Of a DNA stretch of 64,000 nucleotides, positions 17,592 to 27,461 are shown in pieces (position 1 is the stretch's first letter; the number at the start of each line of letters is the position of its first letter). The notes beneath the pieces were generated by a model, which saw nothing but the letters and a program-made list of their open reading frames with translations, was not told where the DNA came from and did not search any database. The DNA is from Burkholderia sp. Ax-1719 (lineage in GTDB: Bacteria > Pseudomonadota > Gammaproteobacteria > Burkholderiales > Burkholderiaceae). The stretch covers positions 109,413 through 173,412 of the forward strand of contig NZ_VWWJ01000017.1 of NCBI RefSeq assembly GCF_011753055.1, read 5' to 3'. The translations under genes and the position numbers were made by a program.

Positions 17592-19028
17592 ATGCATCGC
17601 GCCACCAAGATTGTTGCCACCATCGGTCCGGCTTCCAGCACGCCGGACGTCCTGCTGAAAATGATCCACGCAGGGTTGGACGTGGTGCGCCTCAACTTCT
17701 CGCACGGCACCGCCGACGATCACCGTCAGCGTGCCGAGAACGTGCGGGCGTGCGCCCGTCAGGCCGGCCGTGAAGTCGCGATCATGGCCGATCTGCAAGG
17801 CCCGAAGATCCGCGTCGGCAAATTCGAGAACGGCAAGACGCTGCTCGAAGTGGGCCAGCCCTTCATCCTCGACGCCGAATGCGAACTCGGCAATGACGAG
17901 CGCGTCGGTCTCGACTACAAGGACCTGCCGCGCGACCTGAAGCCGGGCGACGTGCTGTTGCTCAACGACGGCCTGATCGTGCTCGACGTCTCGCGCGTGA
18001 TCGGCAGCGAAATTCACACGACCGTGAAGGTCGGCGGCGAACTGTCCAATAACAAGGGCATCAACCGTCAGGGCGGCGGCCTCACGGCGCCGGCGCTGAC
18101 CGCGAAGGACATGGAAGACATCCGCACCGCGATGTCGATCGGCGTGGACTTCGTGGCCGTGTCGTTCCCCAAGAACGCCACCGACATGGAAATGGCGCGC
18201 CAGCTCGCCAACATCGCGGGTGCTCCGTTCGGCATCAAGCCGAAGATGATCGCCAAAATCGAGCGCGCCGAAGCGATTCCGGCACTCCAGGAAATCCTCG
18301 ATTCGTCGGACGGCATCATGGTCGCGCGTGGCGATCTGGCCGTGGAAGTGGGCAACGCGGCGGTGCCGGCGCTGCAAAAGCGCATGATCCGCATGGCGCG
18401 CGAGTCGAACAAGCTCGTCATCACGGCCACGCAGATGATGGAGTCGATGATCCACGCGCCGGTGCCGACGCGCGCCGAAGTCTCGGACGTCGCCAATGCG
18501 GTGCTCGACGGCACGGACGCGGTGATGCTTTCGGCGGAATCGGCGGCGGGCAAGTATCCGGTTCAAACCATCGAAGCGATGGCCGCGATCTGCCTGGAAG
18601 CGGAAAAGTCGGAACAATCCGAGCTGGACAAGGATTTCCTCGACCGCACTTTCACGCGCATCGACCAGTCGATCGCCATGGGCGCGCTGTTCACGGCCTA
18701 TCACCTGGGCGCGAAGGCGATTGTCGCACTGACGGAATCGGGCTCGACCGCGCTGTGGATGTCGCGTCACTGGACCCACGTGCCGATCTTCGCGCTCACG
18801 CCGCGCGAAGGCAGCGAGCGCGCGATGTCGCTGTACCGCAATGTCACGCCGCTGCATCTGGACACCAGCAGCGACCGCGACACGGCGCTGCAGCAGGCGA
18901 TCGAAGTGGTGGTGAGCAAGGGCTATGCGTCGCGCGGCGACATGGTCGTGCTGACGGTCGGCGAGCCGATGGGCCAGCCGGGCGGCACCAACACGCTGAA
19001 GATCGTGCGCGTTGGCGACGTTCTGTAA
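17592..19028 (+). CDS. pyk: Pyruvate kinase
   Basis: Cytoplasmic glycolytic enzyme (phosphoenolpyruvate plus ADP to pyruvate plus ATP). 478 residues from ATG 17592, the normal bacterial length. Seen: TKIVATIGPASSTPD at the start, RLNFSHGTADDH, the catalytic MIAKIERAEAIPALQEIL near residue 220, VARGDLAVEVG, and TATQMMESMI. The C-terminal allosteric domain has VALTESGSTALWMSRH. ATG 17592 is preceded by GAGGAG at proper distance, but the frame is open further upstream, back to the pgk stop. Confidence 0.96.
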   Translation: MHRATKIVATIGPASSTPDVLLKMIHAGLDVVRLNFSHGTADDHRQRAENVRACARQAGREVAIMADLQGPKIRVGKFENGKTLLEVGQPFILDAECELGNDERVGLDYKDLPRDLKPGDVLLLNDGLIVLDVSRVIGSEIHTTVKVGGELSNNKGINRQGGGLTAPALTAKDMEDIRTAMSIGVDFVAVSFPKNATDMEMARQLANIAGAPFGIKPKMIAKIERAEAIPALQEILDSSDGIMVARGDLAVEVGNAAVPALQKRMIRMARESNKLVITATQMMESMIHAPVPTRAEVSDVANAVLDGTDAVMLSAESAAGKYPVQTIEAMAAICLEAEKSEQSELDKDFLDRTFTRIDQSIAMGALFTAYHLGAKAIVALTESGSTALWMSRHWTHVPIFALTPREGSERAMSLYRNVTPLHLDTSSDRDTALQQAIEVVVSKGYASRGDMVVLTVGEPMGQPGGTNTLKIVRVGDVL

Positions 19029-19403
19029 CGCGGCTTGACGCCATCGTAGCGAGTTAACACCATTAGCGCCGACTGGTATCACATTGGTATCAGATCGGCG
19101 CTCAATGTCTGCAAGATCGCAGTGAAATCGCCGTAAATCCCCGCAATTCCGGCTTGCGCACAGGTAAGGCACCGCGTGGGCTGTCAATCCTTTTTGCATC
19201 TTCTCGCGGAATTGACGTTTCGATACGCCAATTTCATGCCAGTTGCGCGTTTCGGCGCGGGAATTGCAGTCGCTTCGCGATAAAATCACGCTATTGAGCC
19301 CGCGACGAGCACGCGGGAGGCGGCCGCCAGGCCGCCCTCGACCGGCTGCGCAAGACGGCCGGCGGCACGAAGCAATTCGTTTCAAATCAAAGGAGTAGCA
19401 ACA
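19029..19403. other. 375-base gap between pyk and fba
   Basis: It contains one inverted repeat, AGCGCCGA (19065-19072) and TCGGCGCT (19095-19102), enclosing two copies of TGGTATCA. No T run follows, so it is not a classic terminator. The fba leader probably starts in the second half; GGAG 9 bases before the fba ATG serves as its ribosome site. No gene was recognised. Confidence 0.5.
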
Positions 19404-20468
19404 ATGCCTCTCGTTTCAATGCGTCAATTGCTCGACCACGCGGCCGAAAACAGCTACGGTCTGCCCGCGTTCAACGTGAACAACCTCGAACAGGTTCAGG
19501 CGATCATGGAAGCGGCCAGCCAGGTCGGTTCGCCCGTGATCATGCAGGCATCGGCCGGCGCGCGTAAGTACGCGGGCGAGCCGTTCCTGCGCCACCTGAT
19601 CGAAGCGGCGGTCGAGTCGTATCCGCATATTCCGGTCGTGATGCACCAGGATCACGGTCAATCGCCGGCAGTCTGCATGGCCGCGATCCGCAGCGGCTTC
19701 ACCAGCGTGATGATGGACGGCTCGCTCGAAGCCGACGGCAAGACGGTGGCATCGTACGAATACAACGTCGATGTATCGCGCAAGGTCGTGGAAATGGCGC
19801 ACTCGATCGGCGTCACGGTCGAAGCGGAACTGGGCGTGCTCGGTTCGCTGGAAACCCTGATGGGCGACAAGGAAGACGGTCATGGCGCGGAAGGCACCAT
19901 GACGCGCGAGCAACTCCTGACCGATCCGGAACAAGCCGCCGACTTCGTCAAGCTCACGCAATGCGACGCGCTGGCCATCGCCATCGGCACCTCGCATGGC
20001 GCGTACAAGTTCTCCAAGAAGCCCACGGGCGACATCCTGTCGATCCAGCGCATCAAGGAAATCCACGCACGCATCCCGAATACGCACCTGGTCATGCACG
20101 GTTCGTCGTCGGTGCCGCAGGAACTGCTGGCTGAAATCCGCGAATTCGGCGGCGATATGAAGGAAACGTACGGCGTGCCGGTGGAGGAGATCCAGGAAGG
20201 CATTCGTCACGGCGTGCGCAAGATCAATATCGACACCGACCTGCGTCTGGCCATCACGGGCGCGATCCGTCGCTATATGTACGAAAACCCGTCGAAGTTC
20301 GACCCGCGCGACTACCTGAAGCCGGCTCGCGAAGCCGCGAAGAAGGTCTGCGTGGACCGCTTCCTCGCGTTCGGCTGCGAAGGTCAGGCTGGCAAGATCA
20401 AGCCGATCTCGCTCGACAAGATCGCCGAGAAGTACAAGTCGGGCGAACTCGCGCAGATCGTGCGCTAA
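19404..20468 (+). CDS. fba: Fructose-1,6-bisphosphate aldolase, class II
   Basis: Zinc-dependent aldolase that splits fructose-1,6-bisphosphate in glycolysis and, in the reverse direction, serves gluconeogenesis. 354 residues of the CbbA/type-IIB-like group. Seen: GLPAFNVNNLEQVQAIMEAA near the start, the catalytic/zinc motif VVMHQDHGQS near residue 80, VEAELGVLGSLE near 140, the zinc histidines in IGTSHGAYKF and VMHGSSSVP, and the phosphate-binding KINIDTDLRLA. It lies close to pgk and pyk, a glycolytic neighbourhood common in Burkholderia. Confidence 0.96.
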   Translation: MPLVSMRQLLDHAAENSYGLPAFNVNNLEQVQAIMEAASQVGSPVIMQASAGARKYAGEPFLRHLIEAAVESYPHIPVVMHQDHGQSPAVCMAAIRSGFTSVMMDGSLEADGKTVASYEYNVDVSRKVVEMAHSIGVTVEAELGVLGSLETLMGDKEDGHGAEGTMTREQLLTDPEQAADFVKLTQCDALAIAIGTSHGAYKFSKKPTGDILSIQRIKEIHARIPNTHLVMHGSSSVPQELLAEIREFGGDMKETYGVPVEEIQEGIRHGVRKINIDTDLRLAITGAIRRYMYENPSKFDPRDYLKPAREAAKKVCVDRFLAFGCEGQAGKIKPISLDKIAEKYKSGELAQIVR

Positions 20469-20690
20469 GTCCGGCTGAACTGACTTCATCTGCGGGCGGG
20501 TGCGGTTCAGGCGCCAAGCCCGCAGCAGGATGAAAACGTCGCCGTTTCCGCCAGTTTCGGGGGAACGGCGATGAGCTTTTTAGCGGTTTTTGGTTTACCC
20601 TCGCGGTTTACCTTCGCAGTACTTTCCGGATTCCGGCCGTCCGCGCCGGTCCCGCTTCCGTTTCGATTGTTCTTTTAGCGAATCACGACG

Positions 20691-21581
20691 ATGTCTACCC
20701 TCTACGAATCCACGCTCCGCTCGCTGCCGCTTCTCGGTCGCGGCAAGGTCCGCGACAACTATGCCGTGGGCACCGACCAGCTGCTGATCGTCACGACCGA
20801 CCGCCTGTCGGCTTTCGACGTGATCATGGGCGAGCCGATTCCGCGCAAGGGCGAGGTGCTCAACCAGATGGCTGACTTCTGGTTCGAAAAGCTCAAGCAC
20901 GTCGTGCCGAACCACCTCACGGGCGTCGCGCCGGAAACCGTCGTATCCGCCGACGAAGTCGAACAGGTCAAGGGCCGCGCCGTGGTGGTGAAGCGCCTTG
21001 AGCCGATCCTCGTCGAAGCCGTGGTGCGCGGCTATCTGGCCGGCAGCGGCTGGAAGGACTATCAGGCCACCGGCGCGGTGTGCGGCGTCGAACTGCCCGA
21101 AGGCCTTCAGAACGCCCAAAAGCTGCCCGAGCCGATCTTCACGCCGGCCGCCAAGGCCGAAATGGGCCACCACGACGAGAACATCACGTACGAAGAGATG
21201 GAGCGCCGCATCGGCACCGAACTCTCGCGCACGATCAAGGACATCTCGATCAAGCTGTACAAGGAAGCCGCCGATTACGCCGCCACGCGCGGCATCATCA
21301 TCGCCGACACCAAGTTCGAATTCGGTCTGGACAACCATGGCCAGCTGTTCCTGATGGACGAGGCGCTGACGGCCGACTCGTCGCGTTTCTGGCCGGCTGA
21401 CCAGTACCAGGTGGGCTCGAACCCGCCGTCGTTCGACAAGCAGTTCGTGCGCGACTGGCTCGAAACCCAGGACTGGGCGAAAGAGCCGCCGGCGCCGAAG
21501 CTGCCGGATGAAGTGATCGAAAAGACCTCGGCGAAGTATCAGGAAGCGCTCGAGCGCCTCACGGGTCAAAAGCTCGCCTAA
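20691..21581 (+). CDS. purC: SAICAR synthase (phosphoribosylaminoimidazole-succinocarboxamide synthase)
   Basis: Purine biosynthesis enzyme joining CAIR with aspartate. 296 residues, the longer yeast-like type usual in beta-proteobacteria. Seen: GRGKVRDNYAVG near residue 16, TTDRLSAFDVIMGEPIP, the ATP/substrate segment VVVKRLEPILVEAVVRGYLA, and DTKFEFGLDN. The first gene of the likely operon purC-purE-purK-sua5; purE starts 41 bases downstream. The upstream 222-base gap holds a hairpin (20539-20571) after fba. Confidence 0.97.
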   Translation: MSTLYESTLRSLPLLGRGKVRDNYAVGTDQLLIVTTDRLSAFDVIMGEPIPRKGEVLNQMADFWFEKLKHVVPNHLTGVAPETVVSADEVEQVKGRAVVVKRLEPILVEAVVRGYLAGSGWKDYQATGAVCGVELPEGLQNAQKLPEPIFTPAAKAEMGHHDENITYEEMERRIGTELSRTIKDISIKLYKEAADYAATRGIIIADTKFEFGLDNHGQLFLMDEALTADSSRFWPADQYQVGSNPPSFDKQFVRDWLETQDWAKEPPAPKLPDEVIEKTSAKYQEALERLTGQKLA

Positions 21582-21622
21582 GCGGGCACGCGTCAAGCAT
21601 TTAGAGGGAAGAAGGAAGCACA

Positions 21623-22141
<519 letters not shown>

Positions 22142-22255
22142 GCGCCCCCGTCGGCGCGGGCGCTCGCACTGTGCGCGTCCCGCCGACGTTAAACCCCGGT
22201 CTGGTCCGTGCGACGCACCCCCACGCGCCGCGGCCAGCCGTGACCGACCACGAAG

Positions 22256-23473
22256 ATGACTCCTGACAATTCTCCGGTTTCACCGATCCTGCCCGGCGCC
22301 TGGCTGGGCATGGTGGGTGGCGGCCAGCTCGGCCGCATGTTCTGTTTTGCCGCCCAGGCGATGGGCTACCGCGTCGCCGTGCTCGATCCCGACGCGACCA
22401 GCCCCGCGGGCGCCGTGGCCGACCGCCACATCTGCGCCGCCTACGACGACGAGGCCGGCCTGACCGAACTCGCGCGTCTGTGCGCAGCCATCTCGACCGA
22501 ATTCGAGAACGTGCCTGCCGCGAGCCTCGACGCGCTCGCCAGATCGACCTTCGTGAGTCCCGCCGGCCGCTGCGTGGCCATCGCGCAGGACCGCATCGCC
22601 GAAAAGCGCTTTATCGCGTCGTCGGGCGTGCCGGTTGCGCCGCACGTGGTGATCGAATCGTCGCAGGCGCTGGCCGCCATCGACGATAAGACGCTCGCGG
22701 ATGTCCTGCCGGGCATTCTCAAGACCGCGCGCATGGGCTACGACGGCAAAGGCCAGATCCGCGTCACCAACGCTGAAGAAGTGCGCGAAGCGCATGCGTC
22801 GCTGGGCGGTGTGCCGTGCGTGCTGGAAAAGCGCCTGCCGCTCAAGTTCGAAGTGAGCGCGCTGATCGCACGCGGCGCGAACGGTGCGGCGGTGGTCTAT
22901 CCGCTCGCGCAGAACACGCACCGCAATGGCGTGCTCTCGCACACCATCGTGCCCGCGCCCGATGCCAGCGAAGCGCTCGTCCAGCAGGCCCAGCAGTCCG
23001 CGCTGCAGATCGCCGCGAAGCTGGGCTACGTGGGCGTGCTGTGCGTGGAGTTCTTCATCCTCGAAGACGGGACGATGGTCGCCAACGAAATGGCGCCGCG
23101 TCCGCACAACTCGGGTCACTACACGACCGATGCGTGCGCCACCAGCCAGTTCGAACAGCAGGTACGCGCGATGACCGGCATGCCGCTGGGCGATCCGCGC
23201 CAGCATTCGCCGGCCGTGATGCTCAACATCCTCGGCGATGTGTGGTTCCCGTCGGGCGCCGGTGAAGCGAAGGCGCAGAAGGGCGCCGCGCCTGTCACGC
23301 CGCCGTGGGATCAGGTTGCGGCGATGCCGGCTGCACGCCTGCATCTGTACGGCAAGGAAGAGGCACGCGAGGGCCGCAAGATGGGCCACGTGAACTTCAC
23401 CGCACCGACGCTCGACGAAGCGCGCACGGCCGCACGCGAATGCGCGCGCCTGCTGCACATCGTCACGAGCTGA
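22256..23473 (+). CDS. purK: N5-carboxyaminoimidazole ribonucleotide synthase
   Basis: ATP-grasp enzyme that carboxylates AIR to N5-CAIR with bicarbonate and ATP, feeding PurE. The 405 residues are slightly longer than most PurK because of an N-terminal lead of about 15 residues. Seen: AWLGMVGGGQLGRMFCFAAQ, VLDPDATSPAGAVAD, TEFENVPA, the ATP-grasp segment ILKTARMGYDGKGQ, and VEFFILEDGTMVANEMAPRP with HNSGHYTTDA. The stop codon is followed within 13 bases by the next gene. Confidence 0.96.
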   Translation: MTPDNSPVSPILPGAWLGMVGGGQLGRMFCFAAQAMGYRVAVLDPDATSPAGAVADRHICAAYDDEAGLTELARLCAAISTEFENVPAASLDALARSTFVSPAGRCVAIAQDRIAEKRFIASSGVPVAPHVVIESSQALAAIDDKTLADVLPGILKTARMGYDGKGQIRVTNAEEVREAHASLGGVPCVLEKRLPLKFEVSALIARGANGAAVVYPLAQNTHRNGVLSHTIVPAPDASEALVQQAQQSALQIAAKLGYVGVLCVEFFILEDGTMVANEMAPRPHNSGHYTTDACATSQFEQQVRAMTGMPLGDPRQHSPAVMLNILGDVWFPSGAGEAKAQKGAAPVTPPWDQVAAMPAARLHLYGKEEAREGRKMGHVNFTAPTLDEARTAARECARLLHIVTS

Positions 23474-23486
23474 GTTGGACCGCACC

Positions 23487-24533
23487 ATGTCTGACCAGCA
23501 GAACGCGTCGCAGCCCGCGTCACATCTGACCGACGCTGAAATCGACCAGGCCGCCGCGCTCCTCGACGCAGGCGAACTGGTCGCGTTTCCGACCGAAACC
23601 GTCTACGGCCTGGGCGGCGACGCGGCTTCGCCCGACGCCGTCGCGCGCATCTACGCGGCCAAGGGCCGGCCCGCCAACCATCCGGTGATCGTGCATCTGC
23701 CGCCGGGCGGCGACCCCACGTACTGGGCCGCCGAGTGGCCGGAGGCGGCGCAGAAACTCGTCGATGCCTTCTGGCCCGGCCCGCTCACGCTGATCGTCAA
23801 GCGCCATGCGCGCATTGACGCTGCGGTGAGCGGCGGTCAGGATTCGGTGGGCCTGCGCTGCCCGTCGCATCCGGTTGCGCAGCGTCTGCTGGCGGCGTTC
23901 TCGCAGCGTCGTGGCGGACATGGCGGCGTGGCTGCGCCTTCCGCCAACCGCTTCGGTCATGTGAGCCCGACCACCGCGCAGCACGTGCGCGACGAGTTCG
24001 GCGCGCAGGTTCATGTGCTCGATGGCGGTGCATGCGACGTCGGCATCGAATCGACGATTCTCGATCTCTCGCGCGGCTTCCCGGCGCTGCTGCGCCCCGG
24101 CCACGTGAGTCCGCAGGACATCGCACGCGTGCTGGGCGAAGCGCCGCGTCTGCCGGACGGCTCGGACGCCACCGCGCCGCGCGCTTCGGGCACGCTTAAG
24201 GCGCACTACGCGCCGCGCACGCCGCTGGCGCTGCTGCCGTTCGACGCGCTGGAGCCGATGCTCACCGCCGCGCGCGATGCGGGCGAGACCGTCGCGCTGG
24301 TGGCGCGCGTGTCGCGTGCGCAGGCGTGGGCGAGTGCGCCGAACGTGCATTTCGTCGCCGCGCCCGAAGAGCCGCAGATCTACGCACGCGAGCTTTACAG
24401 CCTGCTGCGCGCGCTCGATCGCGCGAACGTGTCGCGCATTCTCATCGAGAAGCTGCCGGAAACCATCGAGTGGATCGCCGTGAACGACCGGCTTGGTCGT
24501 GCGGCGGCGGCGTTCGAGCAGCAGCAGGACTAA
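23487..24533 (+). CDS. L-threonylcarbamoyladenylate synthase (Sua5 family)
   Basis: Makes threonylcarbamoyl-AMP for t6A modification of ANN-decoding tRNAs. 348 residues in two parts: the YrdC-like catalytic domain (GELVAFPTETVYGLGGDA, KGRPANHPVIVH, APSANRFGHVSPT, STILDLS) and a C-terminal Sua5 domain after SGTLKAHYAPRTPLAL. That makes it the Sua5 rather than the short TsaC type. ATG 23487 was chosen over a TTG at 23475 because the family domain starts shortly after. It is the last gene of the purC-purE-purK unit, ending just before a strong terminator. Confidence 0.93.
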   Translation: MSDQQNASQPASHLTDAEIDQAAALLDAGELVAFPTETVYGLGGDAASPDAVARIYAAKGRPANHPVIVHLPPGGDPTYWAAEWPEAAQKLVDAFWPGPLTLIVKRHARIDAAVSGGQDSVGLRCPSHPVAQRLLAAFSQRRGGHGGVAAPSANRFGHVSPTTAQHVRDEFGAQVHVLDGGACDVGIESTILDLSRGFPALLRPGHVSPQDIARVLGEAPRLPDGSDATAPRASGTLKAHYAPRTPLALLPFDALEPMLTAARDAGETVALVARVSRAQAWASAPNVHFVAAPEEPQIYARELYSLLRALDRANVSRILIEKLPETIEWIAVNDRLGRAAAAFEQQQD

Positions 24534-24563
24534 ACCGCTCGACGCTTAGGCTTCAAGCATGAA

Positions 24564-24604
24564 AAAACACCCCACGGCCGCGAGGCGCGTGGGGTGTTTT
24601 GTTT
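24564..24604. terminator. Bidirectional terminator between the sua5 gene and the GDSL lipoprotein gene
   Basis: A 13 bp perfect stem (AAAACACCCCACG with CGTGGGGTGTTTT) surrounds an 11-base loop. It has a T run on the plus strand and an A run on the left, so it can end the plus-strand pur/sua5 transcript and the convergent minus-strand gene. Confidence 0.9.
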
Positions 24605-24634
24605 TGCAGCGTCGGAAGCAGGCGGATTACCTGA

Positions 24635-26011
24635 TTACGGCGCCTTGCCGATGCCAGCCGCCGCCAGTTGCGTCTCGACGTAGGTGGCGAACTGCGCGTG
24701 CAGGGCCGTGGTCGGGTGCACCAGATCCGCGAACATGTAGGTCGTGGGCGCGTCCGCCGTCGTGAGCGTCTGCGGCGAGCAGAACAGCGACGACGCGAAT
24801 TGCGCGCCATACACGGCCGCAGCGGCGTTGATGACCGTCTGCGACGTGCCCGACGGCAGACCCAGCACGGAAGGATGCGCCAGCGCGTAGTTGGTCGCGT
24901 TCTGCTGCATCGCCGACAGGTTGCACGCCGTGCCGGTGTTCGTCACGCTGAAGCCCAGGCTCGACGCGTTCGCGATCGACGAATCGAGCCACGAGAACGT
25001 ATCGACCAGCACGACCTTCTTCGCGGCGATCGAGGTCGACAGACCCTGGATCAGCGTCAGGTTGTAGGCCGCCGTAATGAGCGAAAGCGCCTGATCGGGC
25101 GCGCCCGTCGAGCCCGGCGTGACCTTCGCTGCGGCGTCGACGGCGAGCGCGGCCGGCGTCTTGCCGATGTCCGGCACCGTCACGACCGCGACCTTCGGCG
25201 TACCGGCGATCTGCGTGTTGACGAGGTTGGACAGTTCCGTGGCGGCTTCGAGGATCGGCATGATCGAGGCGAAGTCGGTGGCGGCGTTCGTATCGGCCTT
25301 GATCACCTGCAGCAGCACGGCCGCCGGCACGAGCGCCGTTGCCTGTGCGGTGCTGAAGCCTTGCTGCACGAGCGAGGCGGCCACTTGCTGCTGGACCGTG
25401 GTGTTGCTCACGAGCGTCGCATAGGAACTGGCGGCGAGCGCCGTGCCGAACGCCGTCAGGCCCGCTGCGCTGTTGTCGACCAGACCGAGGATTTCGTTCG
25501 CGCCGCCTTCGACCAGCACGAGCTGGCTCGCGTTGAAGCTGCCGTGCTGCGCCAGATATTGCTGAAGCTGCCACGTGACCGGCTGCTCGCTGGCGGCCGG
25601 AATCGCCGCGCTGGTGTTGCTCACGCCGCCGGTGAAGACGAGTGCGCCGCCCTGGGCGTAGTCGAGACCGCCCGTGGCCGTGAGCGGCAGGCCGAAGCCG
25701 CCTTCGAAGGCCGGGCTCAGCGTATTGCCGAAGTATTCGGAGACCTTCTGCGTCCAGACTTCGCCCGGGTTGGTCGTGAAGCGGCCGCCGCCGAAGCCCG
25801 GCGTGATCTGTTCGGAATAGGTGCCTGCGTCGGAGAGGCTGGTGCCGAAGGCCACGACCTGCAGCTTGGTGCCCGAAGGCGGCGTGGCGCTCGAATTGTT
25901 GTCGCCGCTGCTGCCGCCGCCACAGGCGGCGAGGAGCGCGAACGCCGCGCTCGCGAGGGCGATCTGGGTGGTGCGCAGCATCGTACGGTGTCTCGGTGCT
26001 TGTTGCTTCAT
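24635..26011 (-). CDS. Exported SGNH/GDSL esterase-lipase, predicted lipoprotein
   Basis: 458-residue secreted hydrolase of unknown ester substrate. The signal peptide ends in the lipobox LLAAC near residue 30, followed by GGGSSGDNNSS, so the mature protein is probably lipid-anchored. GDSL hydrolase blocks are visible: AFGTSLSDAGTY (block I serine), GGLDYAQGGA (block II), VEGGANEI (block III Asn), and DLVHPTTALHAQFA near the C-terminus (block V Asp/His). ATG 26011 (MKQQAPRHR) precedes the signal sequence and has GAGGAGATGAAG upstream on this strand. An upstream extension in the same frame has no signal-peptide character. It stands alone, ending at a shared terminator. Confidence 0.88.
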   Translation of the reverse strand: MKQQAPRHRTMLRTTQIALASAAFALLAACGGGSSGDNNSSATPPSGTKLQVVAFGTSLSDAGTYSEQITPGFGGGRFTTNPGEVWTQKVSEYFGNTLSPAFEGGFGLPLTATGGLDYAQGGALVFTGGVSNTSAAIPAASEQPVTWQLQQYLAQHGSFNASQLVLVEGGANEILGLVDNSAAGLTAFGTALAASSYATLVSNTTVQQQVAASLVQQGFSTAQATALVPAAVLLQVIKADTNAATDFASIMPILEAATELSNLVNTQIAGTPKVAVVTVPDIGKTPAALAVDAAAKVTPGSTGAPDQALSLITAAYNLTLIQGLSTSIAAKKVVLVDTFSWLDSSIANASSLGFSVTNTGTACNLSAMQQNATNYALAHPSVLGLPSGTSQTVINAAAAVYGAQFASSLFCSPQTLTTADAPTTYMFADLVHPTTALHAQFATYVETQLAAAGIGKAP

Positions 26012-26188
26012 ATTCACTTCATCTCCTCTGTGTGTGGCTGGTGTTGCCACTGCCTTGGTGCCGCTTCCAGCGTCTATCCGGTACGGGTAAATCGTGATCC
26101 ACGCCAACTGCATCGCGCGGCCGGCCTCGCCGCGCTTTTTGTGTTTTGCGTCGTTCCCCGGGCTGTGGCCAACAGCCTACGCAATCTC

Positions 26189-27127
26189 TCAGGTCTTGCG
26201 CGACCCGAGGTCACCCTCGGTGTTGTTTTCCGTCACCGCAGATGGGGTTCCTGGCTGCATGCGCTGTGCGTCGTTCGTCGCGTCCCAGCGCGCGCACCAG
26301 TCGGGCGGCGCGAACAGCGCAGCAAGCCGCGTGCGCCAGTCGGGCATGCGGGCGCAGTCGCGCGCCATCGCTATCCATTCGTGAAAACTCGCCTTGAGCG
26401 GGTTGTAGCTGTCGAGCGGCTTGACGATGCCGTACACCGGCGGCTCGTGCGCGTCTTCCTCGACATAGCTGCCGAACAGGCGGTCCCAGATCGCCAGCAC
26501 GCCCGCGTAGTTGCGGTCGATATAGCGGTCGTTGCGCGCGTGATGGACGCGATGCATCGACGGCGTGTTGATGACGTATTCGAGCCAGCCCAATTTGCTG
26601 ATGGCCTGCGTGTGCACGAAGAACTGGAAGGCGAGATTGACGAGCACGATGCCGACGATCTGCATCGGCGGGAAGCCGAGCACGGCGAGCGGAATCCAGA
26701 ACACCCACATGCCCGCGATGGGATACATGAGGCTCTGGCGAAATGCCGTCGAAAGATTCAGGCGTCCCGACGAATGATGGACGACGTGTGCGGCCCACAG
26801 CCAGCGCACGCGATGGCTCGCGCGGTGGAACACGTAGTAGAGCAGGTCCTGCGCGACGAACAGCGCGAACCAGGCGAGGAAACCCGGCTGCCAGTTGAAG
26901 ATGCGCCAGTGGTGATAGACCCACGCATAAACGGGAATGGCGACGAGCCAGGCGAGCTTGTCGGCGCCTTGATGCATGAGCGCGAGGGCGGCGTTGCAGA
27001 GCGTATCGGGCCAGCTGTAGAGGGCGGCGCCGGGGCGCGTGCGGGCGAGATGCCAGGCCTCCCAGCCGATGCAGGCGAGGAACACGGGCGCGAGCGCGAG
27101 CAGCAGCCATTCAGCGTCGAACTGCAC
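26189..27127 (-). CDS. Sterol desaturase / fatty acid hydroxylase family membrane protein
   Basis: 312-residue inner-membrane di-iron oxygenase of the FA_hydroxylase superfamily. The histidine clusters are complete: FHRASHRVRWLW, HVVHHSSG, and MHRVHHARND, plus HTQ between membrane segments. About five hydrophobic segments precede and separate them. Bacterial members act on varied lipids; the substrate cannot be inferred. The C-terminal 60 residues are hydrophilic. It lies upstream of the GDSL lipoprotein gene on the same strand, 177 bases apart, so a joint transcript is possible. Confidence 0.88.
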   Translation of the reverse strand: MQFDAEWLLLALAPVFLACIGWEAWHLARTRPGAALYSWPDTLCNAALALMHQGADKLAWLVAIPVYAWVYHHWRIFNWQPGFLAWFALFVAQDLLYYVFHRASHRVRWLWAAHVVHHSSGRLNLSTAFRQSLMYPIAGMWVFWIPLAVLGFPPMQIVGIVLVNLAFQFFVHTQAISKLGWLEYVINTPSMHRVHHARNDRYIDRNYAGVLAIWDRLFGSYVEEDAHEPPVYGIVKPLDSYNPLKASFHEWIAMARDCARMPDWRTRLAALFAPPDWCARWDATNDAQRMQPGTPSAVTENNTEGDLGSRKT

Positions 27128-27461
27128 GAACGTCGTCCTCCTTGTCCCGTGGGCGGCGCTGGTCTGCCAGCGCGGCGGTGTTGTCTCTGTTGTCTTGTGT
27201 CTTATGGTCCGTCTGATGCGGACGTCCGGTGCGCGTAGGTGTTGTATGTCGCGCTACTCAGACTGTGCCCGTCAGAGTACACGCCTCGCGCACGCGACGC
27301 TCGGGGCTTTGCTAGAGGAAAACTTCGAAGGGAGACGCCGCGATTCGATCCGTCGCGGCGGTTTTGCGCGCCCCTCGAGCGCCCCGGATGAGGATTCCGG
27401 GTGTCGAGGGCGGCAGCAGGAAATGCGCGGCGGGCACGCGCCCGCCAGGTGCTTCAGGGGA
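27128..27461. other. 334-base gap between dacB and the sterol desaturase gene
   Basis: No gene recognised. It contains GCCGCGA and TCGCGGC arms near 27338-27358 followed by GGTTTT on the plus strand, a weak terminator-like hairpin in the wrong direction for dacB. The right-hand side presumably carries the dacB transcript end and the left-hand side the promoter of the sterol desaturase gene. Confidence 0.4.

Noticed and set aside
20539..20571. Hairpin TCGCCGTT/AACGGCGA between fba and purC as a terminator
   Set aside because: The stem is real but the T run is short and displaced (TGAGCTTTTT), so termination is uncertain and it was not listed as a feature.
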